A DNA stretch of 64,000 nucleotides from Neotamlana nanhaiensis (GCF_000943555.1 NZ_JTDV01000008.1:62001-126000), one strand, 5' to 3'; shown: positions 17,299 to 26,673, counted from the stretch's first letter. The notes: generated by a model not told the origin, from the sequence alone. A program made the numbers and translations.

Positions 17299-18429
17299 AT
17301 GGATAACCTCACAACATATTACATTGCACTTGGTAGTAATAAAGGCGATAAATTTAAAAATTTACAAGCGGCTATACAGGCTATTTACAACCAAATTGGT
17401 AATGTAAAGTTGATTTCTAAAATCTATAAATCGGAAGCTCTTGGTTTTGTAAGTGATGATTTTTTTAACTGCTGTTTAATTCTGGAAAGCGAGCTAAAAC
17501 CATCAAAGGTTTTACGTAATTTATTAGACATTGAAACGGAATTGGGTCGGGTTCGTACAAAAACAAATGCTTATGAGGCACGAACCATAGATTTAGATAT
17601 TGTGTTTGCCGAAGATGCCATAATCGAAACAAAAATCTTGCAATTGCCACATCCAGAAATGCACAAACGTAAGTTTGTTTTGCAACCTTTGGCAGATATT
17701 GCACCTAAGGTAAATCATCCTGTTTTTAATCGTACTGTTGAAGAGTTATTGAGTGCTTGTGAAGATAAATCGGTGCTAGAACCTTTAAACGTATGGCTTA
17801 AAAACCCGAGTAAAGCTTACAATTTAGGGCAGTTTAATTACATCGCTATAGAAGGTAATATTGGAGCCGGAAAAACAAGTTTAGCCACCAAAATAGCGCA
17901 CGATTTTAATGCGAAATTAATATTAGAGCGTTTTGCCGATAATCCGTTTTTACCAAAGTTTTATAAAGATGCCTCACGTTATGCCTTTCCTTTAGAAATG
18001 TCGTTTCTCGCAGACCGTTATCAGCAAATTAGTGACGATTTAGAGCAACTCGATTTGTTTAAAGATTTTGTAGTAAGCGATTACGATGTGTTTAAATCGT
18101 TAATATTCTCGAAAATAACATTACAAAACGATGAGTTTAAGCTGTACCGTAAGTTGTTTTATTTAATGTATAAAGACATTTCGAAACCCGAATTGTATGT
18201 ATATCTATACCAAAACACCGAGCGTTTACAACAAAATATTAAAAAACGCGGACGAAAATACGAGCAAGATATAGCAGACGAATATTTGGAAAAAATCAAT
18301 TCAGGTTATTTAGAGTTTTTAAAAACGCAATCGGGTTTAAACGTAAAAATAATTGATGTTTCCGATAGGGATTTTGTTAAAAATAGAGCCGATTATATCT
18401 GGATTTTGGAGCAGGTTTGTGGGGAGTAG
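17299..18429 (+). CDS. folK: Fusion: dihydropteridine pyrophosphokinase (FolK) + deoxynucleoside kinase
   Basis: 376 residues from the ATG at 17299. A TTG at 17287 is in frame, but it lies inside the -7-like TTATTTTG element (17282-17289), so I reject it. Residues 1-about 155 are HPPK: YYIALGSNKGDK (residues 7-18), RTIDLDIVF with metal-binding Asp98 and Asp100, and PHPEMHKRKFVLQPLADIAP. HPPK pyrophosphorylates 6-hydroxymethyl-dihydropterin in folate synthesis. Residues about 180-376 are a deoxynucleoside kinase: Walker A GNIGAGKTS (186-194), the ERF...PFLPKFYKD segment, and the LID-region Arg-rich KKRGRKYEQDI. The join links folate and dNTP supply, both needed for thymidylate. Confidence 0.92.
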   Translation: MDNLTTYYIALGSNKGDKFKNLQAAIQAIYNQIGNVKLISKIYKSEALGFVSDDFFNCCLILESELKPSKVLRNLLDIETELGRVRTKTNAYEARTIDLDIVFAEDAIIETKILQLPHPEMHKRKFVLQPLADIAPKVNHPVFNRTVEELLSACEDKSVLEPLNVWLKNPSKAYNLGQFNYIAIEGNIGAGKTSLATKIAHDFNAKLILERFADNPFLPKFYKDASRYAFPLEMSFLADRYQQISDDLEQLDLFKDFVVSDYDVFKSLIFSKITLQNDEFKLYRKLFYLMYKDISKPELYVYLYQNTERLQQNIKKRGRKYEQDIADEYLEKINSGYLEFLKTQSGLNVKIIDVSDRDFVKNRADYIWILEQVCGE

Positions 18430-18482
18430 ATGTTAATACTTTTTCAAGATTTTATTTTAACAAAATTTTTACTTTAATATTT

Positions 18483-18506
18483 ATACATTTGCATTTATCA
18501 ATGTAT
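18483..18506 (+). promoter_or_regulatory. Promoter with overlapping inverted repeat upstream of the ArsR-family gene
   Basis: TACATTTG at 18484-18491 matches the -7 consensus; no good -33 is visible. A 7-bp inverted repeat, ATACATT (18483-18489) and AATGTAT (18500-18506), covers the -7 element and the expected start site, 9 nt before the ATG. This placement suggests an autoregulatory operator for the encoded regulator. Confidence 0.5.
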
Positions 18507-18514
18507 TTTAAAAC

Positions 18515-18784
18515 ATGGATTTAAAACTAGTTGAAAAAATATCGAAAGCCTTGAGCGATGTAAATCGTTTAAAGATTTTGCAGTACATGCAACAAAATCA
18601 GGGTAAAATGGAGTGTGCTCAAATATGTGAGTTGTTACCATTGGCGCAACCTTCAATTAGTCATCACATTAAAAAGTTAGTTGAGGCCGATTTAATTTTT
18701 CAGCATAAAATGGGACGTAATTATAATTACTCCATTAACCATGAAGTTTGGAATCTGTACAAGAAAAAACTAGAAAATCTATAG
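18515..18784 (+). CDS. ArsR-family winged-helix transcriptional regulator
   Basis: 89 residues, at the short end for the family. It has the N-terminal ALSDVNRLKILQYM segment (family DPTRLRIL-like), recognition helix AQPSISHHIKKLVEADLI (about 47-65) and wing QHKMGRNYNYSIN. I see only two cysteines (Cys34 and Cys38, MECAQICEL), spaced C-x3-C in the helix-turn-helix region; they could form a thiol or metal sensor, but this is speculative. It is followed 48 nt downstream by an LLM-type flavin oxidoreductase, a plausible target. The inverted repeat over its own promoter suggests autorepression. Confidence 0.88.
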   Translation: MDLKLVEKISKALSDVNRLKILQYMQQNQGKMECAQICELLPLAQPSISHHIKKLVEADLIFQHKMGRNYNYSINHEVWNLYKKKLENL

Positions 18785-18832
18785 TTTTTTTACTTAAATA
18801 CATCGATACTTTTAAATATATAAATAGATTTT

Positions 18833-19852
18833 ATGCAAACAAAACATGTTGCTTATTCCATATTAGAGCTTGCTATTGTATCGAAAGGTCAAAGCTTGTT
18901 AGAAACGTTTAACCATTCACTTAAGTTGGCTCAAGCAGCCGAAAAGTCTGGTTATAAGCGGTTTTGGCTCACCGAACATCATAATTCCGATGCTATTGGT
19001 AGCAGCGCGACTTCAATATTAATTGGTAAAATAGCCGAAGGTACCGAGCGCATTCGAGTTGGTTCTGGCGGCATAATGTTACCAAACCATTCGCCATTAA
19101 TTGTAGCAGAGCAATTTGGAACTTTGGGAGTTTTGCACCCAAATCGTATTGATTTAGGGTTGGGAAGAGCACCTGGAACCGATAGAGACACGGCAAGTGC
19201 CATCCGTTCCGATTTTTATCAAGCGGCGATGTCTTTTCCAAACGATGTACAAGAGATACAAAATTATTTTTCAGAAGAAAATGCTTCAGAAAAGGTGAGA
19301 GCCACAGTTGCCGAAGGTGTCAATGTGCCGCTTTATATTTTAGGCTCGAGCGTAGAAAGTGCGCATCTTGCAGCAAAAAAAGGATTGCCTTATGCTTTTG
19401 CAAGTCATTTTGCAACACCGCAATTATTTACAGCGTTGGATATTTACCGTAGCGAATTTCGTCCATCAGAAGTACTTGAAAAACCATATACTTTCGCTGG
19501 TGTTAATGTGGTTATCGCAGATACCGATGCCGAAGCAGAATTTATTGCAACCTCGTTGTATCAAATGATCATTAATTTGCTAAGCGGAAAACGAGACTAT
19601 ATGCAACCGCCTTTTGAAATAACAGATGAGTTTAAAGAACTATGTCAGCATCCTGCAGTTCAAAAAATGCTTAAATATACTTTTGTAGGCAGTAAAGCTA
19701 CGGTTAAAAAGAAAGTTGAATCATTTTTAGAAGAAACGAATGTTGATGAGTTAATTGCTGTAACTAATATTTACGACGGTAAGGCGCGCATAAAATCGTA
19801 TCAATTATTCGCTGAGGTTATGCAAGAATTGAATACGGCTGCGGTTGTTTAA
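18833..19852 (+). CDS. LLM-class (luciferase-like) flavin-dependent oxidoreductase
   Basis: 339 residues. The bacterial-luciferase-like TIM-barrel motifs are clear: YKRFWLTEHHNSDAIGSSAT (about 41-60), RIRVGSGGIMLPNHSPLIVAEQFGTL (about 74-99), RIDLGLGRAPGTDRDTASAIR, and LYILGSSVESAHLAAKKGLPYAFASHF. Such enzymes use FMNH2 and O2; the substrate cannot be told from sequence. A TACTTTTA -7-like element precedes it. It shares strand and neighbourhood with the small ArsR regulator, so it may be part of that regulon. Confidence 0.88.
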   Translation: MQTKHVAYSILELAIVSKGQSLLETFNHSLKLAQAAEKSGYKRFWLTEHHNSDAIGSSATSILIGKIAEGTERIRVGSGGIMLPNHSPLIVAEQFGTLGVLHPNRIDLGLGRAPGTDRDTASAIRSDFYQAAMSFPNDVQEIQNYFSEENASEKVRATVAEGVNVPLYILGSSVESAHLAAKKGLPYAFASHFATPQLFTALDIYRSEFRPSEVLEKPYTFAGVNVVIADTDAEAEFIATSLYQMIINLLSGKRDYMQPPFEITDEFKELCQHPAVQKMLKYTFVGSKATVKKKVESFLEETNVDELIAVTNIYDGKARIKSYQLFAEVMQELNTAAVV

Positions 19853-19920
19853 GAATTTGAGATGCTTCAGAAGTTGTTTTTAACTACTAAACATTCTTTT
19901 GATTAATCATTATTTGAATG

Positions 19921-19946
19921 AGGTTTCGACTGTGTTCTACCTGACT
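19921..19946. repeat. Degenerate copy of the TTTCGACTGCGCTCA-type extragenic repeat
   Basis: AGGTTTCGACTGTGTTCTAC followed by CTGACTG matches, with substitutions, the reverse complement of the GTCACACTGAGCGCAGTCGAA repeat seen best at 61032-61052. It lies in the convergent gap between the LLM oxidoreductase and the GH28 gene. Confidence 0.5.
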
Positions 19947-19962
19947 GTAAGCGGGAAATATT

Positions 19963-21504
19963 TTATTCAACCTTACAATTTTCAAACAAAACACTTTCAG
20001 GTTTTTTTAAAGTAGCACCATTCAGATTAAAATGTGAGTCCTTAAAAGCAATATGGTTACTACCCAAAACTGAAATTACAGAATCGGATGTTTTTATACT
20101 CACGTTAGAAATATCAACATGCTTTGCATCGTTTAAAATCACGAGATTTTTACAATTGGCATCTACGTTTTTAATATTTAAATTGGTTAGTGGCGATTCT
20201 GGAATGCCGTAAACTTTCAAGAAATGTGTGCCGTTTTCAATAATAATATTGCTGATAGAAATATCTCTGTAAAATGGTGTTAAGTTATTAACCTCGCGTT
20301 TTGGTAAACGTTCGGCAAGTTCGCCAACGTAGGCAGGTGTTCCTAACATATCCCATTTTATGCAAGTGGCTTCTAAATTCATTCTTAAGCGATTGTAATA
20401 TAAATGCTCGCCACCACCGCCTCGTGGTCTGCGTGTTTTAAATCGAATACCAACTACAGTGCCTTCAAAAACGCAATCGTGAACATAGAGGTTTTTAATC
20501 GTACCAGCCGTTTCGCTTCCGCAAGTAATGCCGCCATGACCTTTTTGTGCTAAGCAATAACGAACAATCACGTTTTCGGTTGCTTTATTTACTTTTAGTC
20601 CGTCTTCACCACGACCGGATTTCATTGTAAAACAATCGTCGCCTGTATTCAAAGTACAATATTCTATGAGTACGTTTTTTGAAGATTCCACATCTATACC
20701 GTCACCACGCGGAATGCCATACGAGTTTACATAAACACCACGAATAATAACGTTGTCGCAGTAGGTAGGAACAATATTCCAAAAGGCTGTGTTTTCAAGT
20801 TGAATACCCTCAATATAGACGTTCTTGCAGTTTGTAGGCGCAATAAATTTAGGAGGGAAAATCCAATCTTCTTCCAATCCATTATGAATGCGTTCGTGCG
20901 GAGGTTTGGTTAGGTCTACAAGCGTTTCGATAGGTTGCATGTACGAACGTGCTTTTATTTCGCCGTTGTACGGTCCAATAAGTTTTCCGTTACCTGTAAT
21001 GGCAATGTTCTCTTGATTGAAGGCGTAAATACAGGCGCCTAACGACATGACTTCCAGACTTTCTACGCGATTAAAAACGGCAGGTTGGTAATCTTTTACA
21101 TCGGTGCTAAATTTTAAAATAGCACCATCTTCAAAATGTAAATTAGTATTGCTTTTTAAGGAGATTCTGCCTGTAAGCCATTCACCTTTTGGAATAATTA
21201 CGGTGCCACCGTGTGCTTCAGAAAGCGAATCGATAGCATGTTGAATGATGTTAGTTTTTAGTTCATTTTTACTATCATTAAACAGCTTTTTTAAGTGCGT
21301 TGTTGCATCTGGAAATACGGGCTTTTTAAAAACAGGCATGTTAAAAGGCGCATTTATAACAGCAATAGAATCGGGTAAATTTAAATGACCAACATCTTCT
21401 TTTTTGGGTATATCGCTAAGTAATTGCTGGTTTGCGCCAATATTTGGTGATTGTTTGCAACTAAAAAATACGATTAGAAACAAAGTAATTAGGGTAAATC
21501 TCAT
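19963..21504 (-). CDS. Glycoside hydrolase family 28 lipoprotein (polygalacturonase-like)
   Basis: 513 residues. The N-terminus MRFTLITLFLIVFFSCKQS is a lipoprotein signal with Cys16 as lipidation site. The body is a right-handed beta-helix with GH28 motifs: LNTGDDCFTMKSGRG (catalytic DD), KGHGGITCGSE (GHG), and GIRFKTRRPRGGGG (R-x-K of the subsite). GH28 enzymes hydrolyse galacturonic bonds in pectin or rhamnogalacturonan. No SusC/SusD pair, sulfatase or other carbohydrate gene is adjacent, so it is an orphan and not part of a visible polysaccharide utilisation locus. Surface or periplasmic location is likely. Confidence 0.9.
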   Translation of the reverse strand: MRFTLITLFLIVFFSCKQSPNIGANQQLLSDIPKKEDVGHLNLPDSIAVINAPFNMPVFKKPVFPDATTHLKKLFNDSKNELKTNIIQHAIDSLSEAHGGTVIIPKGEWLTGRISLKSNTNLHFEDGAILKFSTDVKDYQPAVFNRVESLEVMSLGACIYAFNQENIAITGNGKLIGPYNGEIKARSYMQPIETLVDLTKPPHERIHNGLEEDWIFPPKFIAPTNCKNVYIEGIQLENTAFWNIVPTYCDNVIIRGVYVNSYGIPRGDGIDVESSKNVLIEYCTLNTGDDCFTMKSGRGEDGLKVNKATENVIVRYCLAQKGHGGITCGSETAGTIKNLYVHDCVFEGTVVGIRFKTRRPRGGGGEHLYYNRLRMNLEATCIKWDMLGTPAYVGELAERLPKREVNNLTPFYRDISISNIIIENGTHFLKVYGIPESPLTNLNIKNVDANCKNLVILNDAKHVDISNVSIKTSDSVISVLGSNHIAFKDSHFNLNGATLKKPESVLFENCKVE

Positions 21505-21599
21505 GTGTTTAGTGTGGTTGTTATCTTGTAAAAATATGGCTTTTACCTTAGCGAAACCAATGGTTTTGTTCGCTGTTTTATTTTGAAAACAACAGACTT

Positions 21600-22256
21600 T
21601 TAAAATACCTGAAATAGTGTAGTCGTAATTAGTCCTTTATTATTTGGAAGTTGATGAGTATGTAAAAGCGTTGTGTGCTTTACTTTTAAGTTGAAGGGCG
21701 CTTTTAAAAGATTAACACCGCTTTGCTTTTTGGTTCGGTTTCCTTGACCAGATATAATATCGATGTTTGGGGTAAAGTCTCCGTTAGGAATATGTTCGGT
21801 TAGTAAAACGTATTTATAGTGTTGTAATTTATTTACAATAGCAGCTATTTCGGCGTTAGATAGATGTTGAAGTACTTGTCTTAAAATTATACAATCGGCA
21901 AGAGGAAGTTTGTCTTTCGCAATATCTAAACATAAAAAAATTAGGTTTTCAGCTTTAAAAGTAGATGCGTTGCGGGTAATTAGTGTCTCCACAATATCTA
22001 CAGCTGTATAATTTTTAGTGTATTTGAAAAGATGTTTACCAATATTAAAATCGCCACAACCTAAATCGCAAACCGTTAATGGTTCTTGAAACGATTTTAA
22101 AAACTCAATGATTTTTTCTAAATAAGGATTCACAATTTCAGGATCGTGAGAACCTTCACCCGAATAAAAATCATGGTTGTTGCCACCCCAAAGGTGCAAG
22201 TCGTAAATTTGAGTCATGGCCTCTTTTGTTGGCCATGGTTTTTTGGATTTACTCAT
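21600..22256 (-). CDS. Class I SAM-dependent methyltransferase
   Basis: 218 residues from the ATG at 22256 (MSKSKKPWPTKEAMTQIYD). This start overlaps the end of the upstream gene by 8 nt (ATGAGTAA), a translational coupling arrangement; a further in-frame ATG at 22271 would give five more residues. Motif I is LTVCDLGCGDFNIGKHL, followed by YTAVDIVETLI (acidic residue binding the ribose) and IILRQVLQHLSNAEIAAIV (motif IV region). The DLGCGDF motif with LWGGNNHDFYSGEGSHDP before it is a family I cannot name; the substrate is unknown. It is the last gene of a three-gene minus-strand block. Confidence 0.85.
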   Translation of the reverse strand: MSKSKKPWPTKEAMTQIYDLHLWGGNNHDFYSGEGSHDPEIVNPYLEKIIEFLKSFQEPLTVCDLGCGDFNIGKHLFKYTKNYTAVDIVETLITRNASTFKAENLIFLCLDIAKDKLPLADCIILRQVLQHLSNAEIAAIVNKLQHYKYVLLTEHIPNGDFTPNIDIISGQGNRTKKQSGVNLLKAPFNLKVKHTTLLHTHQLPNNKGLITTTLFQVF

Positions 22257-23019
22257 AGTATTCAATTTCACGATAAATAGCTTTTGTTAACTGTTTTTTC
22301 TCATAATGTTTCATGATAATCCAATTGTTTTTATCATCAAAAACATATTTAAAAGTTACCGTTTTTAAATGCTTATTGTTTTTATTGAAAACTTTGGCCT
22401 TTGTTCTATATCCTTTACGATTTCTAAAATGAACAATTCTATTGTATTTGTAGGTGCTGTCCGATTTTGTCCAGTCCGATTCAATAATTTGTCCTTTCTT
22501 GTTGTAAGTATAAGTGGCTTTTAAATTACGACTCCGGTTTTCTGTGTATAAATCCATTACTGAATATAAAAAATCACATGTTATGAGTTCGTTTTGTTGG
22601 TTGTAATAAAAAGACTCGCTATAATTAGTAAGGTTGTTGTTGGAGGTGTATGTAGTAGATTTTTTTTGAATTGCACCATTTAGGTAAGTGTATATTGTTC
22701 TGTATTTCAACGAATCTTTTAGCAGTGTTGTTTCCGTAAAATCAATTTTGTTTTTGTCGTTATAAAAGTAAGTGGTTCTAGTTGCTGCATAAGGTTCGTT
22801 TTTGTAAAATGTTTTACGAATATTTTGCGTTATTTTACCTTGCTTGTTATAGTAGTATTCGTTTATTTCAGAAGTTGAGATGCGCCTTTTTCCATCGGAA
22901 TATAATGTAGAATAAGTTTCAGTTTCAGTAACTTTCTTAAAATTTTTATTTGTTTCATCTTGTTGGCCAAAAGATGTTAAGCATAGCAATGAAATTAAAA
23001 ATGCGCTTATTTTTTTCAT
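22249..23019 (-). CDS. Secreted protein with tyrosine-rich YD-like beta repeats, unknown function
   Basis: 256 residues with a signal peptide (MKKISAFLISLLCLTSFGQQ). The body consists of short repeating strands of the type YTYNKKGQI / FYYNQQNELI / YFYNDKNKI, similar to YD/RHS-like or MORN-like outer-membrane-associated repeats of Bacteroidota. It overlaps the upstream SpoU gene by 4 nt (ATGA, 23016-23019) and the downstream methyltransferase by 8 nt, so all three are translationally coupled. I do not recognise a named family and cannot state a function. Confidence 0.7.
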   Translation of the reverse strand: MKKISAFLISLLCLTSFGQQDETNKNFKKVTETETYSTLYSDGKRRISTSEINEYYYNKQGKITQNIRKTFYKNEPYAATRTTYFYNDKNKIDFTETTLLKDSLKYRTIYTYLNGAIQKKSTTYTSNNNLTNYSESFYYNQQNELITCDFLYSVMDLYTENRSRNLKATYTYNKKGQIIESDWTKSDSTYKYNRIVHFRNRKGYRTKAKVFNKNNKHLKTVTFKYVFDDKNNWIIMKHYEKKQLTKAIYREIEYYE

Positions 23020-23552
23020 TTGATGCTATTGAGTTTGCTAAAAACATCCCAGACCACAACACCACAACTTACTGAGATGTTTAAAGAATGCTTGGTGCCG
23101 TATTGAGGTATTTCTATAACAAAATCACTTTCGCTTACAATATTTTGCGCCACACCTTTTACTTCGTTACCAAAAACTAGAGCATATTTAGTTTCAGCTT
23201 CAACCTCAAAATCGTTTAACATTGTTGCGTTTTCAGCTTGTTCGATGGCACAAACCTTTACATTTTCAGATTTAAGTTTTTCTATAATGTCTAGCGTGTT
23301 TTCAGCATATTCCCAATCTACAGTATCGGTGCTACCTAAAGCGGTTTTATGAATATCTTTGTGAGGTGGAGTGGCTGTAATACCGCACAAATAAATTTTC
23401 TCAACTAAAAAAGCATCACTAGTTCTAAACACCGAACCAATATTATTCAAGCTTCTTATATTATCAAGTACAATAATTAGTGGTGTTTTTTCAGCTTCTT
23501 TAAAAGCTTCAATACTCAATCTATCTAATTCGCTATTTTTTAATTTACGCAT
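23016..23552 (-). CDS. TrmH/SpoU-family RNA 2'-O-methyltransferase
   Basis: 178 residues. The three SPOUT motifs are present: IIVLDNIRSLNNIGSVFRTSDAF (motif 1, about 25-48), YALVFGNEVKGV (motif 2) and IEIPQYGTKHSLNISVSCGVVVWD (motif 3 with the trefoil knot). These enzymes methylate ribose in tRNA or rRNA; the short form without an N-terminal L30e-like domain resembles TrmL/TrmH-type tRNA methylases, but the target is not determined. First gene of a coupled three-gene block. Confidence 0.92.
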   Translation of the reverse strand: MRKLKNSELDRLSIEAFKEAEKTPLIIVLDNIRSLNNIGSVFRTSDAFLVEKIYLCGITATPPHKDIHKTALGSTDTVDWEYAENTLDIIEKLKSENVKVCAIEQAENATMLNDFEVEAETKYALVFGNEVKGVAQNIVSESDFVIEIPQYGTKHSLNISVSCGVVVWDVFSKLNSIK

Positions 23553-23606
23553 TTTAATTTTGTTTTGTCGGTGCTAGAACGAAGGTTGCTGTCATTTTTA
23601 AAAAAA

Positions 23607-23635
23607 CACTTCGACTGTGATCCGCTTGACTTTAT
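23607..23635. repeat. Degenerate ACTTCGACTGYGMTC-type extragenic repeat
   Basis: ACTTCGACTGTGATCCGCTT followed by GACTTTATG is another decayed copy of the GTCAcactGAGCGCAGTCGAAGT family, between the divergent SpoU gene and mutS. Confidence 0.5.
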
Positions 23636-23771
23636 GTTGTTGAAATCTTCTTTTAATTGTAGATAATTATAGTTTTTCAGTTTAAAAAAAACGCTGAAAA
23701 TACACTACTTTAGCAATCTTACAATCTCGATGTGTTTCGGGGCAAAAATAACATTTAAAAATCACTTACCA

Positions 23772-26384
23772 TTGGCTAAAAAAGCAAAAAAAGAAACACC
23801 GTTAATGAAACAATACAATGCTATTAAAGCAAAATATCCTGATGCTTTATTGTTGTTTCGTGTGGGCGATTTTTATGAAACTTTTGGAGACGATGCTGTT
23901 AAAGCGGCAGGAATTTTAGGTATTATTTTAACCAAACGTGGTGCTGGTAGCGAAAACGAAACCGCATTGGCCGGCTTTCCGCATCATTCATTAAACACTT
24001 ATTTGCCTAAGTTGGTAAAGGCCGGAGAGCGCGTTGCAATTTGCGATCAACTTGAAGATCCAAAACAAACAAAAACCATTGTAAAACGTGGTGTTACCGA
24101 ATTGGTTACTCCCGGTGTGGCTTTAAATGATGAGGTGTTAACATCAAAAAGTAATAACTTTTTATGTTCGGTTTATTTCGATAAAAAAACGATTGGTATT
24201 GCTTTTTTAGATATTTCTACGGGTGAGTTTTTAACCTCGCAAGGAAACGCCGAATATATCGATAAGCTAATTCAGAATTTCAACCCGAGTGAAGTCCTCG
24301 TATCTAAGCAAAAAAAATTAGCTTTTAAAGACACTTTTGGCGACGATCTACATACGTTTTATCTTGAAGATTGGGTATACCAAACCGATTATGCTAACGA
24401 AACATTAATAAAGCATTTTAATACAAAAACATTAAAAGGTTTTGGGGTTGAAGATTTGCATGAAGGCATTATTGCATCGGGTTCTATTTTACATTATTTA
24501 GGTGAAACGCAACATAACAAACTCAAACACATTACTGCAATTGCTAGAATTGCCGAAGATGATTATGTGTGGATGGATAAGTTTACCATTCGTAATTTAG
24601 AGTTATACCATTCTACCAACAACAATGCGGTAACGCTTTTAAACATTATAGATAAAACGATTTCGCCTATGGGCGGGCGCATGCTAAAACGTTGGTTGGC
24701 TTTGCCATTAAAAAGTAGCGATAAAATTAAGCAACGCCATGAAGTGGTTCATTTTTTAAAAACTGAAAATGGCACGCTTCAAAAAATACAAAATCACATA
24801 AAACACATTGGCGATTTGGAGCGCTTAATTTCGAAAACCGCTACAGGAAAGGTTAATCCGCGAGAGGTTATTCAGCTTAAAAATTCATTAGAATCGATTG
24901 TTCCTATAAAATCGATTGCTACAAATTGCAATAACGAATCGTTACAAGTTATTGGCGATAGGTTGCAAGGTTGCGATGTGCTTCGCGAAAAAATAAAACA
25001 AACTTTAAATGAAGATGCGCCAGTTAATGTGTTAAAAGGAAATACCATTGCTGAAGGATTTTCGAAAGAGTTAGATGAACTTCGCGGCTTATCGAAATCG
25101 GGTAAAGACTATCTCGATAATATGTTGGAGCGTGAAAGTGAACGCACAGGTATTCCATCGTTAAAAATAGCATCAAACAATGTGTTTGGGTATTATATTG
25201 AGGTTAGAAACACGCATAAAGATAAAGTGCCTGCCGAATGGATTCGCAAACAAACTTTGGTAAGTGCAGAGCGTTACATAACGGAAGAGTTAAAAGAATA
25301 CGAAACCAAAATTTTAGGTGCCGAAGAACGAATTTTAGCCATCGAGCAAAAATTATTTGCCGATTTAGTAAGTTGGATGAATTTGTACATTAAATCGGTG
25401 CAACAAAATGCATTTTTAATTGGCCAGTTAGACTGCTTATGTGGTTTTGCACAATTAGCGAGCGATAATAACTATGTGTATCCAAATATTGATGATTCTT
25501 ACGATTTAGTAATAAAAGAAGGCCGTCACCCTGTTATTGAAAAACAATTACCGCTTGGTGAAGCTTATATAGCAAATGATATTTATTTAGATAGAGCCGA
25601 GCAGCAAATTATAATGATTACGGGACCAAATATGTCTGGTAAATCGGCAATTCTGCGACAAACAGCTTTAATTGTTTTATTAGCGCAAATAGGAAGTTTT
25701 GTGCCAGCAAAAGAAGCTAAAATAGGTTTAGTTGATAAAATTTTTACGAGAGTAGGAGCTAGCGATAATATTTCGATGGGTGAATCTACCTTTATGGTCG
25801 AGATGAATGAAACAGCATCTATACTTAACAATATAAGCGATAGAAGCTTGGTGTTGCTCGATGAAATAGGTCGTGGCACCAGTACTTATGATGGTATTTC
25901 AATTGCTTGGGCGATTAGTGAATATTTGCACCAGCATCCTGCTAAGCCAAAAACTTTGTTCGCAACTCATTACCACGAGTTAAATGAAATGACCGAGACT
26001 TTCGAGCGTATTAAAAACTTTAATGTATCTGTAAAAGAGCTTGAAGATAATGTACTTTTTTTAAGAAAACTGGTAAAAGGAGGAAGTGCGCATAGTTTTG
26101 GAATTCACGTGGCAAAAATGGCAGGTATGCCTCAATTAGTTTTACAACGTGCTAACAAAATTTTAAACCGTTTAGAGCAATCGCATTCTAGTGATGAGTT
26201 AACCGATAAGGTAAAAACTTTAGAAAACGATATGCAGTTAAGTTTTTTTAATTTAGACGATCCATTACTTGAAAATATAAAGGAAGAAATTTTAAGTACT
26301 GATATTGATACGCTTACACCAGTAGAAGCACTTATGAAATTAAATGAAATTAAGCGTATGTTAGTGAAGAAAAAACAAGCTTAA
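23772..26384 (+). CDS. mutS: DNA mismatch repair protein MutS
   Basis: 870 residues if translation starts at the TTG at 23772, giving (M)[18 protein letters not shown], which matches the usual flavobacterial MutS N-terminus as I recall it. An ATG at 23730 would add 14 residues ([13 protein letters not shown]) without MutS character and lies only about 10 nt beyond a likely start site, since a TACTTTAG -7-like element is at 23706-23713. Mismatch-recognition Phe-x-Glu is FYE at residues 34-36. Walker A is GPNMSGKS at 618-625, with later [14 protein letters not shown] and [12 protein letters not shown]. MutS binds mispairs and recruits MutL. Confidence 0.95.
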   Translation: MAKKAKKETPLMKQYNAIKAKYPDALLLFRVGDFYETFGDDAVKAAGILGIILTKRGAGSENETALAGFPHHSLNTYLPKLVKAGERVAICDQLEDPKQTKTIVKRGVTELVTPGVALNDEVLTSKSNNFLCSVYFDKKTIGIAFLDISTGEFLTSQGNAEYIDKLIQNFNPSEVLVSKQKKLAFKDTFGDDLHTFYLEDWVYQTDYANETLIKHFNTKTLKGFGVEDLHEGIIASGSILHYLGETQHNKLKHITAIARIAEDDYVWMDKFTIRNLELYHSTNNNAVTLLNIIDKTISPMGGRMLKRWLALPLKSSDKIKQRHEVVHFLKTENGTLQKIQNHIKHIGDLERLISKTATGKVNPREVIQLKNSLESIVPIKSIATNCNNESLQVIGDRLQGCDVLREKIKQTLNEDAPVNVLKGNTIAEGFSKELDELRGLSKSGKDYLDNMLERESERTGIPSLKIASNNVFGYYIEVRNTHKDKVPAEWIRKQTLVSAERYITEELKEYETKILGAEERILAIEQKLFADLVSWMNLYIKSVQQNAFLIGQLDCLCGFAQLASDNNYVYPNIDDSYDLVIKEGRHPVIEKQLPLGEAYIANDIYLDRAEQQIIMITGPNMSGKSAILRQTALIVLLAQIGSFVPAKEAKIGLVDKIFTRVGASDNISMGESTFMVEMNETASILNNISDRSLVLLDEIGRGTSTYDGISIAWAISEYLHQHPAKPKTLFATHYHELNEMTETFERIKNFNVSVKELEDNVLFLRKLVKGGSAHSFGIHVAKMAGMPQLVLQRANKILNRLEQSHSSDELTDKVKTLENDMQLSFFNLDDPLLENIKEEILSTDIDTLTPVEALMKLNEIKRMLVKKKQA

Positions 26385-26414
26385 AATTATTTTTATTAAT
26401 TTTTTTAAAAAGGC

Positions 26415-26444
26415 TTTGTAATTAAAAGAAAAGGTTTAAATTTG
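26415..26444 (+). promoter_or_regulatory. Promoter of the tRNA-Gly/tRNA-Leu unit
   Basis: TTTG at 26415-26418, an 18-nt spacer and TAAATTTG at 26437-26444 form a near-perfect Bacteroidota promoter about 39 nt upstream of the tRNA-Gly. Confidence 0.8.
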
Positions 26445-26482
26445 CATCCGCAACCGAGAGGTTGCTCGTTCATAAAAATACT

Positions 26483-26554
26483 GCGAAAGTAGCTCAGGGG
26501 TAGAGCATCACCTTGCCAAGGTGAGGGTCGCGGGTTCAAATCCCGTCTTTCGCT
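26483..26554 (+). tRNA. tRNA-Gly (anticodon GCC)
   Basis: A full cloverleaf: acceptor GCGAAAG pairs with CTTTCGC at 26547-26553, D arm AGCTCAGGGGTAGAGC, anticodon arm CACCTTGCCAAGGTG with loop TTGCCAA (anticodon GCC), and T arm GCGGGTTCAAATCCCGT. The discriminator is T at 26554; CCA is not encoded. Confidence 0.97.
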
Positions 26555-26586
26555 CTTGATTACTTTTTGTAATTATAATACACGAT

Positions 26587-26670
26587 GCTGAAGTGGTGGA
26601 ATTGGTAGACACGTTGGACTTAAAATCCAATGAACATTAGTTCGTGCGGGTTCAAGTCCCGCCTTCAGTA
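26587..26670 (+). tRNA. tRNA-Leu (anticodon TAA)
   Basis: A class II tRNA with a long variable arm. Acceptor GCTGAAG pairs with CTTCAGT (first pair G-U), the D region is GTGGTGGAATTGGTAGACAC, the anticodon arm TTGGACTTAAAATCCAA has anticodon TAA, the variable arm is TGAACATTAGTTCGT, and the T arm is GCGGGTTCAAGTCCCGC. The discriminator A is at 26670. Confidence 0.97.
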
Positions 26671-26673
26671 CAA

